The translations under genes and the position numbers were made by a program. Positions 15,339-23,232 of a stretch of DNA of 42,555 nt are shown here, in pieces. Every line of letters begins with the position of its first letter. Position 1 is the first letter of the stretch. The notes beneath the pieces are model-generated. The model searched no databases. It saw nothing but the letters and a program-made list of their open reading frames with translations, and had not been told where the DNA came from. This DNA is from CAZPXF01 sp964590945 (GTDB lineage Bacteria > Bacillota > Clostridia > Lachnospirales > Lachnospiraceae): the NCBI GenBank assembly GCA_964590945.1, contig CAZPXF010000004.1:1-42555 (forward strand). Reading direction: 5' to 3'.

Positions 15339-16223
15339 CTACGCAGACTCCATCTCCTTGATGAGGTCGAACATCTCCTGCATCTGCGGCGTTACAAATT
15401 TATTCTTCCGCCGAAGGAGCTGACGCCAGCTTGTGATATTCCACTGCGGAATATCAAGCTTCACGATATTGCCCGTTTCCAGCGATTCCTTGCAGGAATA
15501 ATCCGGAAGGAAAGAAATTCCCATCCCCTCCTCCACCAGACGGCAGATCAGTCCGGTGCTTCCAAGCTCCAGGTAAGGCTCAAGCTCCAGCTGGTCTTCC
15601 GCAAGGAAATTCTCAAGCTGATTCCGGTAGCTCATGCCCTTTTCCGTCATGATCATTTCATAATTCAACAGTTCTTTCGGATCGATATTCTTTTTATATG
15701 CAAGCGGATGATTCTTGCTTACGATAAAAAATGCTTCCGCCGGCGCTTCCATCACTTTGACCAGCTCATTTTTCACGATTCGCTCATCCAGCGTATAGAT
15801 CATATCCACTTCATTATGCCGGAGCATACTGAACATATCTTCCTGGCCGCCGCTTCTTAAAACAATATTTACCAGCGGGCACTTCTCATGATACCTCTTT
15901 AAAAGCTCCGGAAAATAAGCGCTCCGGATGGATTCCGCCACCGCGATACGGAGCTGTCCTCTCACTTCCTGTTCCATAATATCGCTGACCGCCTGTTCCG
16001 CCATCAGCTTGATATTCGTCGCATAGCCAACCAGCTTCTCCCCCGCAGGCGTCACGCACACAGACCGTCCGACACGGTCAAAGAGCTTCACGCCAAGCTC
16101 ATTTTCCAACTGCTGGATCTGCATCGTCACTGTCGACTGGGAATAACCCAGCTCGTGCGCCGTTTTGGAAAAGCTCTGCAGCTCCGACACTCTGAGAAAT
16201 GTATTCAGTGTTCTTAATTCCAT
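15339..16223 (-). CDS. LysR-family transcriptional regulator
   Basis: A 294-residue LysR regulator of standard length. The N-terminal winged helix-turn-helix reads MELRTLNTFLRVSELQSF, then KTAHELGYSQSTVTMQIQQLE (about 20-41) and LFDRVGR. The remainder is a periplasmic-binding-protein-like effector domain with the typical EQAVSDIMEQEVRGQLRIAV transition near residue 90. The RBS GAGGG is upstream. It starts 16 bp after a DUF2971 gene and is probably co-transcribed with it. Its nearest downstream gene, mntP, has its own promoter, so mntP need not be its target. Effector and targets cannot be inferred. Confidence 0.9.
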   Translation of the reverse strand: MELRTLNTFLRVSELQSFSKTAHELGYSQSTVTMQIQQLENELGVKLFDRVGRSVCVTPAGEKLVGYATNIKLMAEQAVSDIMEQEVRGQLRIAVAESIRSAYFPELLKRYHEKCPLVNIVLRSGGQEDMFSMLRHNEVDMIYTLDERIVKNELVKVMEAPAEAFFIVSKNHPLAYKKNIDPKELLNYEMIMTEKGMSYRNQLENFLAEDQLELEPYLELGSTGLICRLVEEGMGISFLPDYSCKESLETGNIVKLDIPQWNITSWRQLLRRKNKFVTPQMQEMFDLIKEMESA

Positions 16224-16239
16224 CTATGTCCCTCATTTC

Positions 16240-17100
16240 TTAGCGCAGCGGGCAGTCCGACCGGACTACTCTTTCTGCAATCCTGTTCAACCCGTTCTTA
16301 TGGAGATAATTCTTCAGGATAATGATATTCTGTGATGCTTTCGGTCCGATGATGACGTCTGTGACCAGGCTTTGAAACTCTACGCCGTAATGTCTGCATC
16401 GTCTCCGGATATCAAAATTCATATATTCACGGATCTTGGCATCCATGACCTCGTAATGTATCTCCCCATATGGCGGAACCGCTTTCTTTTCAAAATCCGC
16501 CGCCGTCTGTCCGCTTTGCAATACCAGTGAAGAATCCGGCGAAACCGGGAACGTCATAAGCCGGATCTCCTGCTCGCTTTTGAAGGAATAATCCTTGTAC
16601 GCGCCGGAACATGCCCAAAGGTTGCGGAACGCCGCTTCCCTCTCCTCACATTCTTTATCGGATATCGCCGCGTCTATCACCCGGTCCGGTAAGATCCGGA
16701 CAAAATCGTAGTTTCGGAAATTTTTGCGGTAAGACACCTTCTCCAGAAGATACGGCTCGCGTATCTTCTCGAACAACTCCAGATCGAAGCCGATACTGAC
16801 GCCCTTTCCATCGAAGCCATAACGCTCCCACTGCGCAGCGTCGTTGCGGAGCAGGGAAAAACTTGAGCCGTAGACATTTTCATTCTCCCTCTTTTTCTTC
16901 TGCTCCTCAAAAACCTGCCGGATCTGCGCTTCCTTTTTCGGATGCGCATCGACCAGCGCAGTCTCGATCCCGGAGACAAAGCTTAACATCTCCTGCTTAT
17001 CGTTCATCCCCTTCGTGTTGCAGAGCCGAAGCTCGCCGTCTACCAAAATTCCATTTAACGCCGTAAAATTCGTATAATGCCAGATCTTTTTTCTCGCCAT
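16240..17100 (-). CDS. DUF2971-family protein of unknown function
   Basis: A 286-residue soluble protein matching the DUF2971 layout: KKIWHYTNFTALNGILVDGEL at the N-terminus, NTKGMNDKQEM shortly after, a mid-region YGSSFSLL followed by MERYGFDGKGVSIGFDL-like sequence (read here as QWERYGFDGKGVSIGFD), KSEQEIRLMTF, and a C-terminal GVEFQSLVTDVIIGPKA. The ATG at 17100 has an AAGGA box and begins just before the conserved motif. The biochemical role is not known. The opening H-Y-T, I-L and G-E-L spacing resembles the start of ADP-ribosyltransferase-type folds such as DarT, but that is only a visual similarity. It is followed by a LysR gene. Confidence 0.8.
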   Translation of the reverse strand: MARKKIWHYTNFTALNGILVDGELRLCNTKGMNDKQEMLSFVSGIETALVDAHPKKEAQIRQVFEEQKKKRENENVYGSSFSLLRNDAAQWERYGFDGKGVSIGFDLELFEKIREPYLLEKVSYRKNFRNYDFVRILPDRVIDAAISDKECEEREAAFRNLWACSGAYKDYSFKSEQEIRLMTFPVSPDSSLVLQSGQTAADFEKKAVPPYGEIHYEVMDAKIREYMNFDIRRRCRHYGVEFQSLVTDVIIGPKASQNIIILKNYLHKNGLNRIAERVVRSDCPLR

Positions 17101-17145
17101 TTTCAGTTTCCTTTTCAAAAAATCCTGTTTGCACCAGACATTTAC

Positions 17146-17174
17146 ATTATAACGCACGGGAAGGTTATTTTCCA
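17146..17174 (-). promoter_or_regulatory. Predicted promoter for the DUF2971-lysR unit
   Basis: Minus-strand TGGAAA (17174-17169), a 17 bp spacer and a perfect TATAAT (17151-17146), 45 bp upstream of the DUF2971 start. Confidence 0.55.
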
Positions 17175-17358
17175 CCAAAAACTACTTTCTTTAATGTATT
17201 AATTCAAAATAATTGATATTTTTACAGATTTTTTTAAGCGCTTCTTAAGGTTTTCTTCAGATTTCAGTCATACTCCTGTCACAATTCTTCTATATACTAA
17301 TATCATCAACAAAAGACAAATGACTTTTTACATAGATATTCATTTTTCTCCCTCTTGC

Positions 17359-17383
17359 AGCCGGCAGCCAGCACCTGCCGGCT
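17359..17383. terminator. GC-rich hairpin downstream of the dehydratase-activase gene
   Basis: AGCCGGCA (17359-17366) pairs with TGCCGGCT (17376-17383) around a 9 nt loop, about 47 bp beyond the stop at 17430. On the minus strand no U run follows; on the plus strand CCTTTATTT follows. It may end or stabilise the dehydratase operon transcript, but it is not a classical terminator. Confidence 0.35.
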
Positions 17384-17429
17384 CCTTTATTTGCTTAAGT
17401 AATGAGATGGCGCGCCGCGCCTGCGGACA

Positions 17430-19118
17430 TTATTTTTCCAGACTCTCCATCGCAAATAACGCTGCCCCGAGCGCCCCGACGATCTCCGGTTCCTCACAGA
17501 TAAAAAGCTTTTCCCCGATCTTTTCCTCAACGGCCTTCACAACCCCCGGATTCTTGGCCACGCCTCCGGTCATCATAAACTCTCCTTCAAGTCCAACTCT
17601 CTTTAAGAGCGAAAATGCTTTTCCTGCAATCGCCTTATGAATCCCGTGGGCGATATCGCATTTTTCCTTATTTAACGCGATCAGCGAAATGACCTCTGAT
17701 TCTGCAAATACCGAGCACATGCTGCTGATATCGATGTCCTCCTGCCAGTCAAGGGAGACCGGCCCAAGCTCGGAAATATCGATCTCCAGCGTACGCGCCA
17801 TCATTTCCAGAAAACGGCCTGTTCCGGCAGCGCATTTATCATTCATCACGAAGTCGATGACCTCGCCCTGCTCGTTCAGCCGGATCGCCTTGCTGTCCTG
17901 TCCGCCGATATCCAGAATCGTGCGGATATTCGGATTAAAATAATGCGCTCCCTTTCCATGGCAGCTGATCTCCGTCACATTTTCATCGGCAAATCCGATG
18001 CTGACGCGCCCGTACCCGGTAGACACAATAAGATCCATATCTTCCTTTTTAAGTCCTGCTTTTCCAAGCACCTCATCCAAAATCCGGTCAGCGCTCTCGC
18101 CGCTCTTGGCGCCGGTGCGGACAACCGCCCACGCTACGATCTTCTGATCCTGATCCAGTATGACCGCATTGGTTGAGGTCGATCCGCTGTCAATTCCTAA
18201 TACATACATTTTACCATCCTCCGATCTTTTCCTGCTCTTCTCAGTCGCCTGCGCTCCCTTTTTGATCCGCAGCGATTCCAAAAATGCCTCCACACGGGTA
18301 CGTATCTGCCCCTCGCATTGGCGCGTTGCGTCAGTCTCCACCGAAAGGAGCGGAATATCTGCGTGCTCCTTGAGATATGCATATTCATAAGAATAGTTGT
18401 CGCAAAACTGTACTGTATGATAAATGATCCCATCCAGCCTGTCCCGGAAGCCTTCTATATAATTCTCACGGTTCACCGCCTTGACCATGCGCATACATGG
18501 AATCTGGTTCAAAAGCTCCTCCGCATAGGAAAATAAAAACTTCTCCGGGTCTGTTTTGTAGCTGCGGACGATCCCCGTACAGGTGAGGTCAAAAAGAATA
18601 TCCACATGATGGTTTTCCAGCAGGTTTTTTACACCTTTACTGCATCTGGCGCCCATAAGGCCGACCCGAAGCTCGCCCGGCTTTCGCGGCGCGGTTTTCA
18701 GCCGACTCTCTTCTTCCTTCCTCTCAAGGATCTTTCTCAATTCCTTTTCATCAAAAACTTTCCCCGAAAAATCCTCATATGCCTTCACCATCTCAAGAAT
18801 CCGTTCCTCAAAAAGTCCGCATGCAAAGTCATTGACCTTCCGCGGCACGTCCAGTATATAGATAAATTTGTCCGGAAATTCTTCCTTTAACGTGTCATAA
18901 AGCCTGCGGATGCTGTCGCAGCAGGTCGTCAGTATGACGCCCTCATAGTCTTTCTGTATCACGTCCTCCAAAACAGACTTTGCAAAAGAACAGATATTGG
19001 GATGCATTTTGACGTCCGCCTGATTAAAGTTTATGACAGACGGTTCGATCCTCGCAATCTCCACGCCCATAGACTCGAAAATCTCAACCGGCGTATATTT
19101 GCAGACATATCCGATCAT
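17430..19118 (-). CDS. 2-hydroxyacyl-CoA dehydratase beta-like subunit fused to ATP-dependent activase
   Basis: A 562-residue two-module protein. Residues about 1-285 resemble the C-terminal two thirds of an HgdB/FldC-type dehydratase subunit: YTPVEIFESMG, cysteines at 43 and 66-67 (TTCCDSIRRLYD), YHTVQFCDNYSYEY with C239, and the family ending ETDATRQCEGQIRTRVEAFLE. A charged linker (about 286-303) leads to a complete BadF/HgdC-type activase (304-562): GIDSGSTSTNAVI, LDIGGQDSKAI, and the two cysteines that bridge a [4Fe-4S] cluster in activase dimers, KCAAGTGRF (C429) and SSMCSVFAESEV (C468). In known systems the activase is a separate protein that passes an electron at ATP cost to the dehydratase. 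The start overlaps the upstream dehydratase-like gene by 4 bp (ATGA). Substrate is unknown; a related reductase role (double-cubane type) is also possible. Confidence 0.85.
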   Translation of the reverse strand: MIGYVCKYTPVEIFESMGVEIARIEPSVINFNQADVKMHPNICSFAKSVLEDVIQKDYEGVILTTCCDSIRRLYDTLKEEFPDKFIYILDVPRKVNDFACGLFEERILEMVKAYEDFSGKVFDEKELRKILERKEEESRLKTAPRKPGELRVGLMGARCSKGVKNLLENHHVDILFDLTCTGIVRSYKTDPEKFLFSYAEELLNQIPCMRMVKAVNRENYIEGFRDRLDGIIYHTVQFCDNYSYEYAYLKEHADIPLLSVETDATRQCEGQIRTRVEAFLESLRIKKGAQATEKSRKRSEDGKMYVLGIDSGSTSTNAVILDQDQKIVAWAVVRTGAKSGESADRILDEVLGKAGLKKEDMDLIVSTGYGRVSIGFADENVTEISCHGKGAHYFNPNIRTILDIGGQDSKAIRLNEQGEVIDFVMNDKCAAGTGRFLEMMARTLEIDISELGPVSLDWQEDIDISSMCSVFAESEVISLIALNKEKCDIAHGIHKAIAGKAFSLLKRVGLEGEFMMTGGVAKNPGVVKAVEEKIGEKLFICEEPEIVGALGAALFAMESLEK

Positions 19119-20395
19119 GCCTCCTCGCCTCCTTCCAGATTCTTAATCATCTCCAAAAATGCTTCCAGACGGGTCTTGATCTGTCCGTCATGGCTGTTGC
19201 GCCGGTCCATGGCGTCCCCGTCGAGGATCAGCATCGGGATCTGACGTTTTTTCATTTCTTCCTTTAACAGCATAACGCCGCCGGAGGATTGTTTGCAGCC
19301 CCAGTGGCAGAAATGGATCACCGCGTCCGACTGAAGCTCCTCCACCATTTCACAGATCATCTCTACCTTCCGTTCGTAGGAGCCGTTGTATTTGTTCAGG
19401 ATCATCTTCCTCGCAAGCGCCTGAAGCGGATGCTCCGTATCCAATTCCTCGGAATAATCCATATGGAAATCCATGCCCTGAATCTGATACTCTTCCCCAA
19501 GATTCAGATAATGCTTCAGGGTTTCCTGATAATACGGCAGAAGATGTACCCAGAAAATCTTCTTTCCTGTAAATTCCCTGCAGGAATCGATCTCCGTATT
19601 CATCGTCCGGAATATATCGAGCACCTCCTGAGAACCAATATTTAAGTGCGTTGCAAACAGCAGAAACATTTGCAGGGTCATGGTCGAAGGATAACTTTTA
19701 TATTTTGTCTTTTTCAGAAATTCGTGAAGATTGCGGAAGGATTCATTTTCCCTGCGGAGGATCTCCTTTAAGTCCTCCATGCAGAATGACTTCCCCGTTT
19801 CCTGTTCCAGCTTCCCGATCAGTTCCTTTAGCTGGTCAACCACGTAAGCGACGCCCTCCTCGGAATACTCATGCGGGATATCGATGATGTATGTATCGAT
19901 ATCCATCTCGCCGGAAAGATACCGGAACGTATTGATATTCCCGTCACAGATCATGGACGTCGTAACCGCAAATTTCGGTTTCGGAATCAGTCCGGCCAGC
20001 ACGGCGCCGATAAATGTTTTGTGATACGAGCACAGGGTCGTGGCGATCCCGTGATTCTCCGCATAATCAATGCAGGCGTCTTCGATCTGAAAGCCGGAAA
20101 TGAATGAGGCGAGGCACTCGATCGATACGCACTCCAGGTCAAAGCACTGCAGGATCTCTACAGGCGTAAAAATATTCGTCCATGCATAGTTCTCCGGATC
20201 CTTCAGAGCCTTCCTCGTCCTGCCAAGCGCAAGCTCATTCAGCATCTTATACCCTTTGGGAATCCGCTTGTCTCCAAAATATTTCTGATGCAGTTCTTCA
20301 TATTTCAGTCCAAACTGAAACATGGCAAATACCCTTTTCGGATTGCTTTCCACATTCTGCTTCATGATATTGGAATACTTTTTAATTATATCCAT
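19115..20395 (-). CDS. 2-hydroxyacyl-CoA dehydratase-family subunit (HgdB/FldB-like)
   Basis: A 426-residue iron-sulfur subunit of the 2-hydroxyacyl-CoA dehydratase / benzoyl-CoA reductase superfamily. Recognisable parts are FTPVEILQCFDLECVSIEC (76-94), TTLCSYHKTFIGAVLAGLIPKP (C122), TSMICDGN (C150), YIIDIPHEY, and the C-terminal HFCHWGCKQSSGG (C363, C367) with DRRNSHDGQIKTRLEAF. The cysteines are candidate ligands of a [4Fe-4S] or double-cubane cluster. It overlaps the maf stop upstream by 10 bp and the activase-fusion gene downstream by 4 bp, so the three form an operon. No acyl-CoA transferase, acyl-CoA dehydrogenase or Etf gene is nearby, so classical glutamate or phenylalanine fermentation is not supported. 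It is possibly a reductase for a small substrate. Confidence 0.87.
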   Translation of the reverse strand: MDIIKKYSNIMKQNVESNPKRVFAMFQFGLKYEELHQKYFGDKRIPKGYKMLNELALGRTRKALKDPENYAWTNIFTPVEILQCFDLECVSIECLASFISGFQIEDACIDYAENHGIATTLCSYHKTFIGAVLAGLIPKPKFAVTTSMICDGNINTFRYLSGEMDIDTYIIDIPHEYSEEGVAYVVDQLKELIGKLEQETGKSFCMEDLKEILRRENESFRNLHEFLKKTKYKSYPSTMTLQMFLLFATHLNIGSQEVLDIFRTMNTEIDSCREFTGKKIFWVHLLPYYQETLKHYLNLGEEYQIQGMDFHMDYSEELDTEHPLQALARKMILNKYNGSYERKVEMICEMVEELQSDAVIHFCHWGCKQSSGGVMLLKEEMKKRQIPMLILDGDAMDRRNSHDGQIKTRLEAFLEMIKNLEGGEEA

Positions 20396-20994
20396 TTTTC
20401 TTTTCTCATCTCCTGATAAATTCTTGCCGCCGGGAGACCGACCACATTATAATAATCACCGGTAATTCCCTTCACATAGATAAAGGCTTTCCCCTGAATC
20501 CCATATGCCCCCGCTTTGTCCATCGGTTCTCCGGTCGCTATATATGCTTCGATCTCTTCCTCCGACATCGGATAAAAAGATACCTTCGTCTCCTCGGAAA
20601 ACGTTTTCCGCCTGCGGATACCTTCCCCTGCTATACGGATCAGGGTCACGCCCGTAAATACGCTGTGCTCCCTCCCCTGAAGCTCCCGCAGCATCCGGGC
20701 GGCGTCAGCCTCATCCGCCGGTTTTCCAAGGATCTTTCCATCCTGCGCCACCACAGTATCCGCCCCGATCACAAGCACCGGTTCCGAACTGTCCATAAGC
20801 ATCGGCTCAGGTCCGCCCATGAGCTTTCGCGCCGCTTCCTCCGCCTTCTGTTTTGACAGGGCTTCCACGACCTTCGACGGATCTGTATCTGCGATCACTT
20901 CCTCCCCAGCTGCCGGAAGGATCTCAAATTCCATTCCCATCTGTTCGAGAATTTCCTTTCTTCTTGGTGATTTTGACGCTAAAATTACTTTCAT
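20386..20994 (-). CDS. maf: Maf-type nucleoside triphosphate pyrophosphatase
   Basis: A 202-residue house-cleaning pyrophosphatase of the Maf family, which hydrolyses dTTP/UTP or modified nucleotides to monophosphates. The motifs are ILASKSPRRKEIL at the N-terminus, VIGADTVVAQDGKILGKP with the catalytic Asp, REHSVFTGV, and GEPMDKAGAYGIQG, the last typical of the YhdE (dTTP/UTP) subgroup. The ATG at 20994 has an AGGAG box 7 bp upstream; a TTG two codons earlier is inside that spacing. A roughly 12-residue insertion before VIGADTVV is slightly unusual. The gene leads an operon with the two dehydratase-like genes, with which it has no obvious functional link. Confidence 0.93.
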   Translation of the reverse strand: MKVILASKSPRRKEILEQMGMEFEILPAAGEEVIADTDPSKVVEALSKQKAEEAARKLMGGPEPMLMDSSEPVLVIGADTVVAQDGKILGKPADEADAARMLRELQGREHSVFTGVTLIRIAGEGIRRRKTFSEETKVSFYPMSEEEIEAYIATGEPMDKAGAYGIQGKAFIYVKGITGDYYNVVGLPAARIYQEMRKEKWI

Positions 20995-21075
20995 TTTCAA
21001 ACTCCTTGATATACAAAGCTTTTTTGCAAAGAAAAACCTTCGCTAAAGTCCCTCCTGCATATATGACAATGGGAA

Positions 21076-21099
21076 ACTGCTGCACATATATGCAGCAGT
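21076..21099. terminator. Hairpin downstream of the lipoprotein trigger factor gene
   Basis: ACTGCTGCA (21076-21084) and TGCAGCAGT (21091-21099) make a 9 bp stem with a 6 nt loop, extended by GGGA/TCCC. It lies 25 bp after the stop of the upstream gene and before maf. The U tract is poor, so termination is likely to be incomplete. Confidence 0.45.
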
Positions 21100-21123
21100 C
21101 CCGGATCCTGTTGTTATTCTTCT

Positions 21124-22383
21124 TTATTCTTCTTCTGTTTCTTCCGATGTTCCGGAATCCTCCCCGGATTCCTCTTCATCCTCAGATGCATCCTCCTCGG
21201 AATCCTCATCCTCAGCCTCTACTGCTTTGGCATTCTCCACAAGCCAGTCGGAAACCTTTTCCTGAAGGAAGCTGCTTCTCATTTCTTCCTTTGTCTTCTC
21301 TATTGCTTCATCCGATACCTCTGTTGTCCCGCTTTCTTCGTCAGAAACCTCCTCATCGGAAGTATCCTCCCCGGAATCCTCATCTGTATCCTCCGTGTCA
21401 TCGCTGTAATAGTATGCGGCATAATCCTCGATCAGGTCATCTGTGCTGTCATATCCGTCCTCTTCTGCCAGCTCCTGGAGCTTTTCATCAAATTCCTCAT
21501 CCGTAATCTCCAGACCTTCCTTTTCCGCGATATACTCACATACCATCTGCATTTTCAGAGTTTCCTTCGCGCTTTCCTCGATCTCCTCGTCAAACTCTTC
21601 CTCTGTCTGTCCGACCTGATCCAGATAATCGCTCATCTCCATCCCATAATACATCGTGATGATCTGCTCATAATAGTCTTTGGACTCCTCTTTCAGTTCC
21701 GAAAGCTTATCCTCATCATACTCGGTGATCTCAGCCTTGTCCAGTACTGCATCCATGACATTGTCGGCAAAGGTAGCTTCCGCATCCTGCTGATTCTCCG
21801 CCTCAAGCTCTTCGCGGACTTCTTTCTTATATTCCTCTACAGTCTTAGAGTTCTCAGATACCGATTTGACAAAATCATCGGTGAGCTCCGGAACATCTGT
21901 CTGTGAGATAGAATTGATCTTGATGGCAAATACCGTCTCCTTTCCGGCTAAATCTTCATTCATGGAATAATCCTCCGGGAAAGTCACCGTAATATCAAAT
22001 TCCTCTCCCTTCTCATGTCCGATCAGCTGCTCCTCAAATCCCGAAACAAAATCACCGGAACCGATCTCAAGATCATAACCTTCGGCGGATCCGCCGTCGA
22101 ACTCTTCCCCGTCCAGCGTCCCTGTATAGTCGATATTTACCGTATCTCCATCCTTCACGGCGCGATCCGTGATCTCCGTCGTCGTTGCATTCTCCTCCAG
22201 GGTGGACTGGATCATATCCTCCACATCCTCATCCGTCACCTCATCTGCGGTGACCTCCGCAACTTCGATCCCCTTATAATCAGACTGAGCGAGTTTGACA
22301 TTGCCGGAACTGCTTCCGCACCCTGTGAACACCACTGCCGCGCAGCAAATACTCAATAATATTGTAACAATCCTTTTCTTCAT
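21124..22383 (-). CDS. Lipoprotein with FKBP and trigger-factor-like domains (peptidyl-prolyl isomerase)
   Basis: A 419-residue predicted lipoprotein. The signal peptide ends in the lipobox VFTGC (C22), so the protein should be anchored outside the cytoplasmic membrane. Residues about 35-70 and 78-160 match the trigger-factor linker and FKBP-type isomerase domain (GDTVNIDYTGTLDGEEFDGG, ETVFAIKINSI). Residues about 164-320 and 355-385 match the helical chaperone arms of trigger factor; the N-terminal ribosome-binding domain is absent. The chaperone part is interrupted by an acidic Ser/Asp/Glu segment (327-355), and a second acidic tail (388-419) ends the protein. The ATG at 22383 has an AGAGG box; the 28 upstream in-frame residues are not a signal peptide. 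Likely role: folding of secreted proteins, analogous to PrsA. The acidic parts may bind calcium or keep the protein soluble. Confidence 0.87.
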   Translation of the reverse strand: MKKRIVTILLSICCAAVVFTGCGSSSGNVKLAQSDYKGIEVAEVTADEVTDEDVEDMIQSTLEENATTTEITDRAVKDGDTVNIDYTGTLDGEEFDGGSAEGYDLEIGSGDFVSGFEEQLIGHEKGEEFDITVTFPEDYSMNEDLAGKETVFAIKINSISQTDVPELTDDFVKSVSENSKTVEEYKKEVREELEAENQQDAEATFADNVMDAVLDKAEITEYDEDKLSELKEESKDYYEQIITMYYGMEMSDYLDQVGQTEEEFDEEIEESAKETLKMQMVCEYIAEKEGLEITDEEFDEKLQELAEEDGYDSTDDLIEDYAAYYYSDDTEDTDEDSGEDTSDEEVSDEESGTTEVSDEAIEKTKEEMRSSFLQEKVSDWLVENAKAVEAEDEDSEEDASEDEEESGEDSGTSEETEEE

Positions 22384-22467
22384 CCTGAATACCTCTTCTA
22401 AAACCAGCTGCCCTCTGTGTACAAAGAGCGCCCCTTCTGTTTCTTTCTGTGTCAGTCGACACATCAA

Positions 22468-22500
22468 CGGCTACATTCTAACACATTTTTCCGCCGTTTT
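22468..22500 (-). promoter_or_regulatory. Predicted promoter for the lipoprotein trigger factor
   Basis: A minus-strand TAGAAT near 22480 is preceded by TTTAAA with a 17 bp spacer, about 90 bp upstream of the start. The -35 match is weak. Confidence 0.4.
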
Positions 22501-22612
22501 AAAGTTTTTTGGAAGAGTTCACAATTCTTTCACCGCTTACAGATCTACGGGTATTCTTTTATAAACAGGAAATGCACCGCGCTGGGAATTGTAAGAATAC
22601 CCTCGATTTTTC

Positions 22613-22641
22613 TTGCGCTCCAATTAAAACAATGGTAAAAT
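22613..22641 (+). promoter_or_regulatory. Predicted promoter for the small membrane protein gene
   Basis: TTGCGC (22613-22618), a 17 bp spacer and TAAAAT (22636-22641) preceded by TGG, an extended -10 element. The gene starts about 50 bp downstream with a strong AGGAGG box. Confidence 0.5.
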
Positions 22642-22692
22642 ACTTAGCGTGCAGAAAACAAATATACATACAAATAGAAAAGGAGGGGACTT

Positions 22693-23160
22693 ATGAGTAA
22701 ATTTATGATTGTTCTTCTTATAATACTTGTTGTCCTGATCGCCGCAATGATCGTCCTCTATTTCCTCGGCAAGAGAATGGAGAAGAAACAGGCAGAAGCT
22801 GACAAGCAGATGGCGGCTGTTGCACAGACAGTACCGATGCTGATTATTGATAAAAAGCATATGAAATTAAAAGAAGCCGGATTACCATCCGTTGTCCTTG
22901 AGAACACGCCAAAGTATATGCGCCGTTCCAGGGTTGCCATTGTCAAGGCCAAGGTCGGGCCGAAGATCATGACTCTGATGTGCGATGAAAAGATCTATGA
23001 TCTGATCCCTGTCAAGAAGGAGGTCAAGGCAACCGTGAGCGGTATCTATATCACGGCTGTAAAGGGCGTCCGCGGGTCGCTTGAAACACCGGATCCGAAG
23101 AAGAAAAAGGGCATCATGAACCGGATGCGTAATTTCGTCGATAATAACAGAAAAGCCTGA
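22693..23160 (+). CDS. Small membrane-anchored protein of unknown function
   Basis: A 155-residue protein not recognised as a named family. An N-terminal membrane helix (about 5-27, VLLIILVVLIAAMIVLYFL) is followed by a basic and acidic stretch KRMEKKQAEADKQMA, then a compact domain with PMLIIDKKHMKLKEAGLP, MRRSRVAIVKAKVGPKIMTLMCDEKIYDLIPVKKEVKATVSGIYI, and a basic C-terminus. The domain is probably cytoplasmic by the positive-inside rule. The gene has its own promoter, a strong RBS and an intrinsic terminator, so it is a single-gene unit and surely expressed. The mix of short strands suggests a small beta-rich domain; I do not assign a function. Confidence 0.75.
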   Translation: MSKFMIVLLIILVVLIAAMIVLYFLGKRMEKKQAEADKQMAAVAQTVPMLIIDKKHMKLKEAGLPSVVLENTPKYMRRSRVAIVKAKVGPKIMTLMCDEKIYDLIPVKKEVKATVSGIYITAVKGVRGSLETPDPKKKKGIMNRMRNFVDNNRKA

Positions 23161-23170
23161 ATCAGATGCA

Positions 23171-23219
23171 ATATCCCGCCAGCCGACATTATATATGCAC
23201 GGTTGGCGGGATATTTTTA
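23171..23219 (+). terminator. Intrinsic terminator of the small membrane protein gene
   Basis: ATATCCCGCCAGCC (23171-23184) pairs with GGTTGGCGGGATAT (23201-23214) with a single G-U pair, followed by TTTTAA. It stops the plus-strand gene just before the convergent DUF1934 gene. Confidence 0.9.
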
Positions 23220-23232
23220 ATACTATTCTGTT

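Larger units (their letters stand above)
17101..17429. other. 329 bp intergenic region with one promoter and one hairpin
   Basis: No credible coding sequence is seen. The left end holds the RBS and promoter of the DUF2971 gene; the middle (about 17180-17350) is AT-rich without a repeat or RNA signature that I recognise. The right end holds a GC-rich hairpin at 17359-17383 and a short GC-rich stretch before the stop of the next gene. Confidence 0.6.

Noticed and set aside
20853..21506. 217-codon plus-strand frame across the maf and trigger factor genes
   Set aside because: Proline- and serine-rich translation, opposite two well-supported genes and crossing their intergenic hairpin.
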